Positions 22,797 through 35,301 of a stretch of DNA of 64,000 nt are shown piece by piece. The DNA is taken from positions 682,001 to 746,000 of the forward strand of contig NC_056049.1 in NCBI RefSeq assembly GCF_004379255.2. Reading direction: 5' to 3'. A program made the position numbers and the translations under genes. The notes beneath the pieces are model-generated. The model was not told where the DNA came from. It saw only the letters and a program-made list of their open reading frames with translations, and did no database searches. The DNA is from Salvia splendens. Taxonomy: Eukaryota; Streptophyta; Magnoliopsida; Lamiales; Lamiaceae. How positions within the stretch are numbered: the first letter of the stretch is position 1; every line of letters begins with the position of its first letter.

Positions 22797-25747
22797 CGGG
22801 AGAAGAGAATGAATGCATATCTCTGCGCACTTCCGAAATCACAGCGTTTTTGCTTACTTTTTTGGTTGTAACACTACTTTCATCTCCACAATCGGCGATA
22901 CATTTTCTGAAATTCTAGGCTCCACCATCGCTCTCTCTCATTAATACTGGCTTTCGCCCATGCATTAATTTACTCACTCGTTTTATCTATTTAATTATGA
23001 AATGATAATCAATTAAATTACTACTACCATTGTTCCACAAGAGTAATTAATTAATTAATTATAAAGTGATATGAGGTATAATTAATTAAGAAGGGTGGGG
23101 GGTGTACGGAAACCCTAGCTAGAGAGGGTTGAGAGTGTCAGAGGCGATTTAAGAGAGGCATTTCCTCAGCGCAGTTTATTCTGCATCGGGAGAGCTGAAA
23201 CACAGGGATTATCTCTGAGAACTTACTCTAACTGGGAGTAAACAAACAAACAAACACCTCAATGAGAAGAGAGAGAGAGAGAGTGTGTGTGTATATACAT
23301 ACATTGTATAGATAGATCCATACGGGCAAAGGGGCTGCAAGAACAAGTACAAGATGTGTAATGAGTATAGATTTGTACAGCAACTGTGAGTAAAACCAAT
23401 AAAGCTGTGGGAAAAAGACTCTTTTTAGCCTATTTCTTATTGGCCATTCAACTGTGGTATCTGCATACCCTAAACTACTTTTATATGTGCATAAATTATG
23501 TAAATATGAAGGAAATTGCAATCTGAGTAAGGTATGTTTCATGATATATAGAGATGTTATGTTATAACTTATGCGAGCGATGTTCGCAAGTATCGTTTTC
23601 ACTTAGTCAGCATTTTTTTATTAAGAGAAATAAGCGGTCAAGAGCCATATTGCAAAAACGCCCAAATAAAGAAAAAGATAGTAGTGGAATCTCATCCATA
23701 CCACAAAATACAAAACAAAGAAGACAAGAAAATCGAACTCCATGGCACCCGACACTACATAAACAATAGTCGAGGTTAGAAAAGCACGGTTGTGGACTGA
23801 GGACAAAAAACCTAGTATCAATCTTTACTTCAATATTTGGTATCACTCACTTGATCGATAGTCAGATTGACATTGCTTGTTTAGTTTTCAACGTTTTAGA
23901 ATCGAAACTCGATTTCTTCTTTTATTTATTAATTTGAAGTTATAAGGAAAATGAACAGCATTTGATTGTTATATAGTAATTGGTAAAGTTAATATTATTG
24001 ATAATTGTTGAGCTAGAACCAAAATGTATGTATAAAACAAAACAAATGAGACTAACTTTACCTAAACGAGAGCAGTGCTCACGAATAAAGCTCAATTTGC
24101 ATAGCATTTCGCTATATATGTACCAACCAAATGTTAATAGGATACAAATAGATCTTCTTTTTTTAAGGAAAATGAAATGGGAGTATATATTAGTGATCTT
24201 GGAGTTTAGGTAGTTATTTCAGTTACTCGGTACGTAACTACAATATGATAATAAAAAACATTAGGAGATACTTTAGGCTCGTTTAGGGCGTATATTAAAT
24301 TCATTAACTCACATTAACATTGTCGGTTCAATTTAGGTGTTCCACTTACAAATCTTTATAAATTATGCCATCCATTTCTATTTAAATATGTTGTGTTTGT
24401 GTATAAATTTAGATGATTAACTTGGGCTAGCTCGTTAATTTTGATTAAGTACTATGATTAATTTTATATTTTATATTTTTTAAAAAATGGATCCTCTGTA
24501 GAGTGACAAATTGACAATAGAGAATAAAATAAAAGTTTGTGTGGCAATAAGTTCATACACCAAAATTTACAAGGAATAGTAACGTTTATGAATGCAAAGT
24601 AAGTATCTTTCAAAGAAAATTTCCAAAGAATTTAATATTATTATTTTAAATTTATTATTATTCTTATTAATTTGTAACTACTCAATTTAGGAATAAAATA
24701 ATTTTTGGCTTCAAATTGAATCGAACACATTCTCCCTCACTCCATTGACTGTCTCGGTCTATTTCTTGTCCGTATGCAATAATTAAGGTGGTTTTTTTAA
24801 TTTGCCTGAAAATTTTGGATGATATTGCTAAGCTAAAGTTTGATTTGATTTCACAACCGATGAACATTCCGATCAAATCCACCATCATCATTCACTAAAA
24901 CGTTACAATTTCAATAACAAAAATGGGCCAAAACACTATTAAACTAACAACTAAAAATATAGAGAATGAGCGCTTATCAAGTATTAGTGATTCGATGCCC
25001 CAAGTTAACCTAGGGTTTAACTTAAGTTACTTAAGAACTTTGTGTGTCAACCATCCCGATACTTAATCTCGAAACAATACCACGTAGGATTGGCCTTGGT
25101 TTGAGTCTTAATTATCTCGGACGAATACCACATAGAATTGACCTTGTTTCAGTCTTAATTGTTGTTAAATAAGATTGAGTCTTATGATTATTGTTCGATT
25201 GAATCTCTTAGCAATGCCACATAGAATCGGTCTTGGCTTGAGTCTAGGTCTTGTTGACCAATAAATGAGTAGTTTTGTTAAAGATTTGATTGGTGTGGAT
25301 TGTGGGTAGAGAGAGAAGCAAATCTCAGTTGGGATTCATAGCTGCAATCTCTCTCTCATACAAACAGAAACAGTGCATTACAGTTTTGGGTGAAATCAGA
25401 TGTGGTAAGTAAATAGGCTTGAAAGAAAGATTTAAGGCTTAAATCTGGGCCATATGTATACACATCACAATATCAAATGTGTGCTTGTACTGTAAATCAA
25501 CTCAAAACGTACATCTTTTCAACACCCCTTTTTTCATGCAAAACAAACTATGTTTGCTCTGCCTGTCTCCTGTTAGTTGTGCTTGTACCTTGACACAGAC
25601 AGTAAATTAACAAAACCCAATAAAAACCCACTGTACCATGTGTATGTGGTCCTCAACCAACCTACTTTCTCACCTCTACAAATATTCACCAAAGAAAATT
25701 AATTATATGAAGAATAATTCAAAGTTTACAAGTCGTCTTCATGGATT
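22797..25747. other. Intergenic, 3 kb, no gene seen
   Basis: AT-rich. It holds a (GA)n/(GT)n microsatellite at 23265-23292 and three decayed copies of a ~36-bp unit (A-T/G-CCAC-TAG-AT...CTTG...AGTCT) at ~25078-25113, 25125-25160 and 25214-25249. The short frames lack family resemblance. The right end should contain the 3' UTR of the minus-strand TRM5 gene. Confidence 0.55.
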
Positions 25748-28700
25748 TTAACCTCTTCTACAGTATACCACTCTTTCTGGCACGACAAACGATGCACACA
25801 GCATCCATTTTCCGGGGGCGACGAGGCGGACCCTGTGCATCTGTACATCGAAAGCCACCTCTGACAGTGCAATTCTAATTCTCTGAAGATGGGTAGAGCA
25901 GATAGTATTATGATCAAACAACTTCAGTCTAAACAACCAATTCAACCTTGTGTGCATGATGCACGAATAAGATTGTACCTCGTGAAAATCGAATTCGGGA
26001 TCTTGAGCTTTTGAGAAACCGTAAACATGAATTCTTGGCAAAGTACAACCTTTACCAAGGTTGAGTCCATGGAAAAGTCCCTTGAAGGAATCTGCACCGA
26101 GAGAGAACTTAGATTTTGTATGAACTTGAAATTGCAAATACTAGCTAGCCCCGACTGATTTAGCGGATTTTCAGAGGCAACCATAGAGTTATAATTTATA
26201 AGACCAAATGTGATGGAAAACATTATACTAAGGTAGAGTTATGAAGAGAATAATATGCCCATTGTAAAAAGAGTAACAAATACATAGACATGAACCAACA
26301 TAAGGGTGCATAGATGAAACACTTGGAAGAAGAAAAGTAAGGCATGTGGCTTTGTATACCAAGAAATTCAGCTGCATCCTGTGGCAAATTCATGACGACT
26401 TGAGTGATGGGTTGAGCTTTCTGGCAAGCAAAAACAGTTTCAATAAATCTCCTCCCGTCCATGTTAAATACCTACAAATAGGCAGAACATGAAGTTGATA
26501 AAATTATCCTCGACATATCCAAAATTCCATTTAATTCCCCACACTTCGGACTTATAGATTGTAAAAGGAACAGTCAGGCATTGACAGAACAATCTGTCGA
26601 ATAGCGCTCGAGTTTGAAAGGGGAACTGGTTAAAAAAAACAGGACTCCACAGCTTTCATGGAATGTGGAAGCTAGTAAGGAAAATTAAATTTTCATCATT
26701 CAAAATGTGACGACTTGCCGTGATTATCTGGAATATACTTGTTGTGTCAGAATAGAACAATTATGTAATCAAGACAAACAAAAACGTAAAGAGACACAAA
26801 ATTTACGTCGTTCACCAACGTTGTGTTGGCTACGTCCACGAGCAGAAAACGGAGAACCGATTGTTTTCAGATTACAGAATTATATGCCCTACTATATAAA
26901 TAGGCACACAAACGACGGGCTAGGCCTAATATAACAATTAGGGCCTAGCGGCAAACTGTACAGATTCAAGGCATACTAACAATACTAGAACTAAAAAATG
27001 GCACGAGGATGACACTCCATACCTGAATTTTCCTTTCAAGTTTATTGAGGACACAGTTCTTCTCAAGATAGTCAACAGCACAAGGGTTGAGATCATTAGC
27101 ATACACATATTTGACCTTCTTTGCAGCAGAGATGGCAATTGGACCAACCCCAGCAAAAACATCACCTGTATTCAGGGAGAGAGATTGCTGAAGGTTAACC
27201 AAATTTATCATTTATAAGTGGAATGCGATAAAAGTGTTCAAGGTGACAAAGAACTCCATCTTCATTAACACATTTAAAAGAAAATGTCAGCTAGTATAGG
27301 ATGTCAAACTATCGATGCTCAACACTAAATGGGCCAGCGTATAATTCGCATTTCAACAGTTTGACATGAGATCATTAAATCAACATAAGTTTTTATACAA
27401 AAAACGGATGTCATGGACCAGCTTCAAGCAACTCAAGTGCAAATCTACATTTTTGTCACCTTATGCTGATTTAACCATTTGGTGCTTCAGGTTAGGGCAA
27501 TGCCAGAATGTCAGTTTGTAACTATGAAACACATTAAGACATAACAATTCATTAGACTAGCACAAGTTGATTCTGAAATTTTAGGGAACTTTAAGTTATG
27601 ATTGATTCAGGTAATGTACACTAACATACACACAACATCGCTCTTGGTGAAGCAACTTAGCAGCCGCTGCCTTTCAGTTGCAAGCCTCGAGTTCCAATAT
27701 CTACAAATAGGAAAATAGATTTAAGATTAAACTATGACTTCATGGTGGAACAAAAGTTACATATCGCCTGTTTTGGACTTACACTGCTGCTAAATCAACA
27801 TGGAATTGGATTCCATTCTCCACTAATGTCGTCACAAGAGAATTGTTTCCTGCCAAAACTTCGAGCTGCATTGTTCTGTAGTCATTTTGAATTGAATCGA
27901 CTTTGTTTACGACTGTTTGTATCTTTGGCTTATTCTTATCCAATACCGCCTGATGTCAACATAAGTAGAAAGAAAATAAACCCGATGAAAATGATAGATA
28001 AGTATCTTAAAGCAATTTATAATTCCACTCGAATTCAAAAGCTATCTGTACTAACAAGGAGATACCTTAGCAATGAGGTGTTTATAATGAAGATGCTCGT
28101 CTTTAAGATTCAGGTGCGCAATGTGTCCAACTGTTTCAAAAGATGAAGGAACGATCATTCCTTTCGGAAGCAAAGCCTCCAGAATCTGCAAATTTATGTT
28201 TTCGCAATGGAAAATATGAAATTTATGGTAACACAAAGCAATTAATGTTGAGAGTTTCACGTCATAAATCCTATCCACAAAATCTAACTAAAATAAAGTC
28301 ATGATTCTAAATGAGGAAGCTACAAGAAAAAACTAAGAGATCCTCCCTCTTCCCATCGAGCGCCATATGAAATTGAAAGGGAAGATAAGGACAACAACCA
28401 AAAAAAACAAAGTAAAACAAACACCAACAGATGATACTGGTCAAGAGAAATACCTCGTTCAGTTGCCAATAATCATAAAACAGAGTCAATTTGCATTTCA
28501 CGAGTTCAAAAGCTGATCTTGCGTGCTGCCTATCATACTCTTCGAAAACAACCTGAACCACACAACTATAACATCAGTAAAATAGTAAGAGTCGCATCAA
28601 TAAATCATCGCATCGGATGAAAGTCGCGCACAAAGTAAATTTCACTGCCCGGAAATTTAGTAGCGTCTGGACATGTTTAGTTCATAACTAATCATCTTAA

Positions 28701-29694
28701 AGCTTTCTCCTTTAGAGCCTAATAAGGCTCCAACTCCCACTACTCGAATGCTTATCTTTAACAATATGTTAAAAGCTTCCTAAGCTAACTGACAGCTGAA
28801 TTTCATTAAAAACCAAATACAAATAAACTTATCAGCTCAATTTGCCACAAACATGAGTTCACAAAGTAAACTTTCATAACGAAACACTAAAGGAAAACAA
28901 GTCAACACAAATACCTTGATTGCCTGAGGCAATTCCTCAATGCTTTTATCAAAATACCGCTCATCCAAAAGCAGCAGCCTCGTCGGCCCCCGCCACTTCT
29001 GCTGCCGTGGAGCATCCTCCCCCAGCAAACCCCTCAAGTCTTCACCATCACTCAACTCAACAACCTCAACCAACGCCGCGCCACCCCTCCTAACACCCTT
29101 CACCACCCTCTTCTCACCACCATCCCTCAATTTCCCCTTCTTCGGTCTCGACATCTTCGCCAGATTCCTAAACCTAGCATACCCTATCGAATTGAAAGTC
29201 CTGGCCAGCTTATCCCGATACAGAACCGCATTCAGTTGCTCTCCATCCCCCTCCGCCCTCCCATACACCCTACGGTTGAGCGCCACAAGCGATTCATCTT
29301 CTAATTCATCGGCTTGGGGCAAAATTGACCTAATTTCGTCGTCAATTTCGTCGCCTGGGACTCTGGCGATGTTCCTGACTCGGGGCCAGTTGAGGAGGTG
29401 GCCGCGCAGGCGGTTTTCGAGAGTGGAGCAGATGGCGGAAGGGACGCGGAGGGCGGAGATGTCGAAGACTCGGGTGAAGGCGGCTTCGTCGAGGGAGGGG
29501 GAGGTGGGAATTGGTGATTCGAGAGGGAGAGGGGAGTGGCCTTTGTGGAGGGAGGGGCCATATGAGAAGGAGAGAGGGGAGTTTGCGCTGAAGGAGAGGG
29601 CGGCGATGAGGCGGGGCTTGGCGGCGAAATGCGGCGGGGGATAGAGTGTGATTGGTCGGAAGAGGGGAAGCTTAGTCGCCATTGTTGCGCCCAC
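25748..29694 (-). CDS. TRM5: tRNA (guanine37-N1)-methyltransferase, TRM5/Met-10+ type
   Basis: Nine exons in transcript order: 29694-28915, 28552-28454, 28185-28066, 27949-27783, 27700-27630, 27165-27023, 26471-26360, 26091-25979 and 25882-25748. All phases join and give 579 aa. The class I SAM-binding motif [13 protein letters not shown] spans the exon 5/6 junction (~411-423), followed by [13 protein letters not shown], and [10 protein letters not shown] (~488-497) is the Trm5 catalytic-loop signature. The enzyme methylates N1 of G37 next to the anticodon and prevents frameshifting. The Ser/Pro-rich, acid-poor first ~50 residues look like an organelle transit peptide. Exon 1 is intronless for 260 codons and GC-richer. 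A second ATG lies four codons in. It is head to head with the stress-protein gene at 30144. Intron 6 (26472-27022) contains a solo LTR. Likely the counterpart of the Met-10+-like gene At4g27340. Confidence 0.92.
26740..26981. mobile_element. Solo LTR (or TRIM LTR) in TRM5 intron 6
   Basis: A 242-bp unit starts TGTTGTGTCAG and ends ACTAACA, flanked by a perfect 5-bp duplication ATACT (26735-26739 and 26982-26986), as made by LTR-element integrase. Inside are the plant-LTR motif AATTTACGTCGTTC (~26800), TACGTCCACG, and a TATA-like CTATATAAATAGG (~26892-26904). No internal element sequence remains, so an LTR-LTR recombination product is the simplest reading. Confidence 0.88.
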
Positions 29695-30143
29695 GGCAAC
29701 TTGAGACTGATGCTCAATTCATAAGTAGTAATCAAATTATAAATTTTTAAACTAGTAGTAGTAGTATTATAATGAAATTGGTGACACTTATAAATGTATA
29801 GATTTAGTAATATATTGAGTCGGAGCGGATCTCCTACGAAGAAGTATAATTGAAGATTATCCCTACCAAACATACCAATATCAATACCAATACCAATACC
29901 AATTCCAATTTCAATTCCAATTCCAATAATAAGAAAAGATGCCATATTATGTAGATGCGCCTAGAAACTTCTAGGCATATTCCTAATTATTTTAGTAAAT
30001 TAAAAATAAAAAACCACCTAACCTCGTAATTTTTAAACCTCGAAAAATTGAAGAACTTTCACTCATCAAATCCAGTCAACAAAAATCCAACTGAAAGTCA
30101 AACCCAAATCGCACCCCCAAACTCAAACCCTAGCGCCACCGCA
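29695..30143. promoter_or_regulatory. Shared divergent promoter of TRM5 and PHOS34-like genes, with hexanucleotide repeat
   Basis: Only 449 bp separate the two start codons, which face away from each other, so both core promoters must lie here. At ~29869-29929 there is an imperfect hexanucleotide array of ACCAAT/TCCAAT units, each holding a CCAAT box in plus orientation. No clear TATA assignment was made for either side. Confidence 0.6.
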
Positions 30144-32186
30144 ATGCAGCCGGACTCCGATCTCCCTCCCCTCGCCGCCATCAAGGTCCGCTCCTCCCCC
30201 CCCCGCTTCCCTCCCCCCACCACCCCCCTCTCCACCGAAACCCCCACCGCCAACGCCCAGCGCAAGATCGGCATCGCCGTCGACCTCAGCGACGAGTCCG
30301 CCTTCGCCGTCAAGTGGGCGGTCAGCCACTACATCCGCCCCGGAGACGCCGTCATCCTCGTCCACGTCCGTCCCACCTCCGTCCTCTACGGCGCCGACTG
30401 GGGCTCCGTCGACCTCTCCATCGTCGACGCCGACAACGAGGAGTCGCAGCGCAAGCTCGAGGACGATTTCGACACCTTCACCACCACCAAAGCTTCCGAT
30501 CTCTCGCAGCCGCTTGTCGACGCGCAGATCCCGTTTAAAATCCACATTGTGAAGGATCACGACATGAAGGAGCGCCTCTGCTTGGAGGTGGAGCGCCTAG
30601 GGCTTTCCGCCTTGATCATGGGGAGCAGGGGATTTGGGGCTACGAAGAGGGGGAGCGATGGGAGGCTCGGGAGCGTGAGCGATTACTGCGTGAGGCACTG
30701 CGTCTGTCCTGTTGTTGTTGTGAGATATCCTGATGAGAAGGATAGCGCTGAAGGGACTGTCGTTTCCGTGGCGTCTGCGGCCGAGGATGAGGATGAGCCT
30801 GAGTATCATGATGCGTCTGATGGTAGAAAAGGTTTGCCCTCTCGTCAATGTTAGGTTTGCTTTTTTTTTTTCTATTTTTGCGCATTCATTGTAAATTTGA
30901 GCTGTTTTTGATCGATGAACTTGATGAATCATATCCAATTTAGATGGAATTACGTAGAATTGTGTGATTGTTGATGATAGATGCCATGGATGTCAAATTA
31001 AATGCTTGAATTGGCGTATGATATGGTTATACCGATTGGTGCCCTAATTCCTTGTAGTTTTAGTGGGATGAGTGTGGCAATCTATATTTGGTATGTATTT
31101 ATGTTCATTTGTTTTATCCTTGCTCACATAGGGCAAGCTAGTCCATTTATGTATTGCTCATAATGTCTGTTTTCTTTAATTTCTTGATCTTCCCCTTGGT
31201 TGCGGCACACTTTAAATACACGTATTTCACTTGTAGATACTTCGGGATTAATCCGCTTAAGATTACTTATAAGAAAATCTTATTTGCCATGCTTCTTACC
31301 TGGACACTGCAATATAATTATATAAATGACGTCAAAGTTCTCGATTGGCATTAGCCTCTTTGCGAACAGAAAAATTTAGTTCTTTTACTCATTTTAAGTA
31401 GTGACAGGCACTAAAGATCAAACTTGCAACTTAGTGCATCATTTTCTTGTGTAGATTATGTGTTTTTGCCAGAAAGGATGTTGCATTTGCGTGTTTGTTA
31501 CACTAATAATGATGAGTTTTATGTACTGAATGGTCACTCGGCTGTGGAATTTAAAGTTTGTCGAAGAAGAGCAAAAGCTTAGATCTTCCAAATTAAACAA
31601 ATTTTAGAGAAATGAGGAATCTTTTCTGTTTTCCCGTTTAATGTACTTTACAAGTAGGCTTGTTAGTCGGTTTGGGTATTGACATGGAACCCGTATGCTC
31701 AAGCCTCACCATGACTTGGATTGACAAAACTTTGATGCTGAATTGAAAGACTGAGATGTTGGCTTGGTTTATTGAAGGTTTGGAATGTCTAGATTTAAGT
31801 CCTTCAGGGGAGGATGTTCCTTGAACTGCATTTTCATGCACTTTTGACATGTTATAAGACATGGGTTGTTCAGCTGAGCTGTTTTTGTTGACGTGTTTGT
31901 AAATTGATTATTGCTTATAAGATCATGAAACAAGAAGATGAGTTCAAAAAACTACTTGAAGGCTTATAAGCTGTCGGGGCTTATTCTTAGATCTTATAAG
32001 CTAGTAGTAGTATTTAGGAACTTTTTTTGCTGAACACTTTTTAAGAGGTTCTATGATTCAGAGTGTCCTTTCCTAATCACTATGCATTTCTATAATTGAT
32101 GCCGAACACCTTTTAAGTTCAGCAAAACACCCCCTAAACATCTGCGTTTTTAATCACTATGGGTTAATGGTTTTGCAGATTCCTAA
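30144..32186 (+). CDS. PHOS34: Universal stress protein A-like, PHOS32/PHOS34 type
   Basis: Exon 1 is 30144-30831. An eight-base coding piece at 32179-32186 (after AG 32177-32178) completes it, giving 231 aa ending in ...HDASDGRKDS. Reading straight through exon 1 instead would stop at 30854 with a slightly different tail. The USP fold is visible (KIGIAVDLSDESAFAVKWAV, RPGDAVILVHV, RLGLSALIMGSRGFG, LGSVSDYCV, CPVVVVRYPD), including the GSRG nucleotide-binding loop. The N-terminal extension holds Ser18-Pro19 in RSSPPRF, matching the MAP-kinase site that gives PHOS32 its name. I start at 30144 because the family begins M-x-PDSD; an in-frame ATG at 30048 would add 32 untypical residues. Two more likely untranslated exons begin near 32179 and 32363. 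The start is divergent from TRM5. Confidence 0.88.
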
Positions 32187-33531
32187 TTACAACCTGGCTT
32201 CGAAGCTCATTTCATGGACACCGGTCTGTATTTACTTTCCTCTGAGTTTTTGTTGTCAATATTACCATATACTGCCTAATGGTTATAGAAGTTCGCTTTT
32301 CTTGAAGAGTGTATTTCTTTGTGCTGTCGAATTCTGATGATTATTCCTTGTTTTTTTGCAGCACAATAGAAGGCATCTCTGTGAGCAGTATTTCGTTCCA
32401 TCATTATTACTGCATCCCATCCTTATGTAACATTTTCACTTGTATCCTATCGGTATCTTATGTGCTGAGTGTTCGAAACCATGTCATTGTCTTTTGTGAT
32501 ATGTAAATCGCTGTTAGTTTCTGTATACCTCATGATTTCTTCTCCTTTCCTTTGTATCAGTTTGAATGATATTTGAGTTACATTTGGTTAATTTCGTGAC
32601 TTTGGTTTTTCATCTTCTTAATGCTTCTCTTTAAGGCTATTTTCTACTACTGATTGTAGAACCATATATGTATGTCTATATCACCAGGCAAATCTCTTGT
32701 TTGCAAATACTAGTTTTTGATCTCTTCATGAAAAATAATCTCATTTTGCATTTTGGTATATCCACGAAAATAGTCTTATTTCTTAAAATGGAAAGTTTAT
32801 TTCTCCTACTTTTCCTACTTTTTCTTGCTATCTCATTTTACACACTTTTTCTTCTCATCTCTTTTGTTTTACCAATTTCTCATTAAAATTTGTGTCGTTC
32901 ACAAATAAGACTATTTTTTTTTACGTAGAGAATATAAGAATTTGAGAGGAGAACTGTAGACATAGGAAGTTTGTGAGTCATTGCTACTTGCGATTGTTGA
33001 ACAAAGTGTGTACCTTAAACCCTAGCTTTCACAGACCGCATAAAATACTTTCATTTTTTGTCCGTCTCTTAAAAATAGAAGACGGAGGGAGTATGATGAG
33101 AGAGAGAGAGAGAGAGAGAGTTGGTGATTTTTTAGGCTCTAGATTACTCTTCGTTATGAATTACTAGTTTTTGGCTATGATTCTCAAATCCGTTTATTCT
33201 TAGGTGTCGGTTTTGTTGTTATGACTCATTATCGTATGATTATTCATCTATGAAGAAATTTGATTATTTTAGTTGAAAGAGGTGACTATCATTTATTATC
33301 GTATGATTATTCATCTTGGATAAAATTTGTGATTATTTTAGTTGAAAAAGATGAGTATGAATGAGTAGTATCTAGTAATTAACCAATTTGAAGTAATAAA
33401 AGAGAGACAATTAGAATTCATATGATCAGAAATATTAGTAAAACACATGGAGTTTTATTAATTCAAAACGAAAAACTAACTCAAAATAATTATAATTTTT
33501 TTTTTTTTGATGTAGATCAGAGTTGCAGAAT
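32187..33531. other. 3' UTR exons and intergenic DNA
   Basis: The first ~450 bp probably hold spliced 3' UTR of the stress-protein gene (splice-like sites at ~32220 and 32362). Beyond that lies AT-rich DNA with MITE fragments ending GACGGAGGGAGTA at ~33093 and a (GA)n microsatellite at 33098-33120. No gene seen. Confidence 0.5.
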
Positions 33532-34378
33532 TCAATCTCTAGTGAGATTGCAAAGACCTAATATCATGGCATCACTTCTCTCTTCCCTCACGATTTCCTG
33601 CTCGAACCTCCGCAGCTTCTCCACAATCGCCGCCGTCCCCGACGACGCACCACCACCGCCCTCTCTCCTCATCTTCAATGGTCTCAGCATTCCCGACGAT
33701 GACGAGCTACAATTCTCATAGGATTCGATTTCATAACTCATTTCCCCATTCCTCCCTGACGAGCATCCATCCTCATCCTAATCACCAGCCCTAATTAATC
33801 AAATTGAATGTGTATGCGAAACAATTTGACGGAAGAAGAATCAAAATTACCTCAGAAGACGGAAAAGGATCGTCACGCGCTCTTTTAGATGAAGAGAGAG
33901 AAACATTCTCCTCCTCCAACTCGCCGCCGCTGGTCGAAACCGCCGGCGGAGAATCGGAGGCGGAGGCCGACCACGGCACCACCTGATTCTCATCCACGTC
34001 ACCTTCCTCCTCCTCCTCTTCATCGCCGTGCTCGTAATCGTCGTCGTCTTCGCTCGAATCGTCGCTCTCGGCGGTGGAATACTCCCGATCCTCTCCGTCG
34101 CTGTCGCTTTCGCCGCTGCTGCGAGATCGGTCTTCGGCGGTTTGAGATCGGAGACTGCAGGCGTGGCAGACGGAGACGGTGGGGCCGAGCTTGGGGCCGG
34201 CGGCCTTCCACGGCGTCGGGGAGTGGCAGACGTGGCAGAGGAGCGTGCGCGAGTGCTTCGCCACCAGGAAATTGGCGGCGTGGACCTTCTCGTCGCAGTC
34301 CCAGCATAAACTCGCTTGATCGGAATCGCAGAACATCCTCGCCGGATTGCTGCACAGCTCACACCTGCTTGTCGCCAT
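33532..34378 (-). CDS. B-box zinc finger protein, BBX28/BBX29 type
   Basis: There are two exons, 34378-33851 and 33777-33532, phase 0 and GT-AG; the product is 257 aa. One full B-box with Cys/His/Asp zinc ligands spans ~6-48 (CELCSNPARMFCDSDQ, LCWDCDEKVHAANFLVAKH), followed by a half-box-like Cys cluster (LCHVCHSPTPWKA, VCHAC). A long acidic Glu/Asp stretch (~100-130) and ENQVVPWSA come next; the combination is typical of BBX28/29. These proteins lack an intact second B-box and a CCT domain and act as light-signalling modulators that bind partners such as HY5 (family knowledge). Exon 2 is Ser/Glu-rich and encodes a C-terminal helix. The position next to PHOS34 and SPL matches BBX28 in Arabidopsis. 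Confidence 0.88.
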
Positions 34379-34386
34379 TGATTCAA

Positions 34387-34456
34387 TCTCTCTCTCTCTC
34401 TCTCTCTCCCTCTCTCTCCCTCTCTCCCTCCCTCTCCCTCTCCCTCTCCCTCTCTC
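34387..34456. repeat. (CT)n / (CCCTCT)n microsatellite in the BBX 5' leader
   Basis: A pure pyrimidine tract on the plus strand (GA on the sense strand of the minus-strand gene) starts 9 bp upstream of the BBX start codon. It therefore probably lies in the 5' UTR. GA-rich leaders are common in plant core promoters. The length is likely to vary between individuals. Confidence 0.85.
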
Positions 34457-35039
34457 CTCTTTATCCTTCTCTATCTATATATGCTCTGTTTTTATGTATG
34501 GATAGATTTTTGTAGACATGTTTGTCTGTTTTTGGATAAATTTTGGAGAGCAATAGAAATGGGGGGTTTGAATGTGGGCTTGATATTTATAAAAGTGGAC
34601 TAGTAGTCTATTTCATATTTTCAATATTCACTAGTATATTTTATAAAAATGTCATTACTTTTTCTGTTTTCACTTTCCAATTTTTTAACATTTTTATAAA
34701 ATGTCTTCAAGTACAAAAATTCACTCAAAAGTTGATTATTGAGACACAAAACAATACTAGTATAAATTATTTTTATACTTTTATTGAACGATGTTGAGTT
34801 ATGTGCTAGAACATAAAACAAGTTTAATATCGAATCGTGATGAAATGGATCAATTTTTCATCAACGATCTTTGCAAGATTCTGGCAACATGGTTCAACTT
34901 TTCTATCACTGAATATAATTCTAACGAAATAGATCGACATTTAATCATTGGAATTTATGTAGCATGACATTTAAATGAAAAGGTCCTAATTTGAGATATA
35001 AAATACTAGTAGTACTATTACTTTTTATATTAGTATACA

Positions 35040-35301
35040 ACTCCTTCCGTCACATATTTTTCTTTTTAGTTTATTTCAATTAAGATGATACATTTCTTTT
35101 TTTTGGAAACTTATTCTCTTCAATTAATACACCAAACCACTTTTTTTCACCCCTATTAAAATATCCATCTTTCTTTCTCTCTCTATTTTAATACTTCCAC
35201 GAACCTTTTATCTCTCCAATTAAACACATTAATCAATAACTCCTAAATTCCCGTATCGGCTAAGGAATGTGTCATCTTAGCCTGGAGTGGTCGGAGGGAG
35301 T
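35040..35301. mobile_element. Stowaway-like MITE (family C)
   Basis: The left end CTCCTTCCGTCAC is inverse to the right end TGGTCGGAGGGAG before TA. The interior (for example AACTCCTAAATTC and ACACATTAAT) is the reverse complement of the copy at ~36300-36570. Boundaries approximate to a few bases. Confidence 0.65.

Noticed and set aside
26645..26680. MIR396-like text (CCACAGCTTTC...) near a small hairpin
   Set aside because: It matches only part of mature miR396 and the hairpin arms are six bases long; a MIR396 precursor needs a ~21-bp arm pairing.
28940..29644. 234-codon plus-strand frame opposite TRM5 exon 1
   Set aside because: A shadow of the GC-rich, intronless first exon of TRM5, whose minus-strand frame has clear family matches and joins eight further exons.
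33889..34515. 208-codon plus-strand Arg/Ser-rich frame opposite the BBX gene
   Set aside because: Low-complexity shadow of the BBX coding strand and its CT microsatellite; the minus frame encodes an intact B-box.
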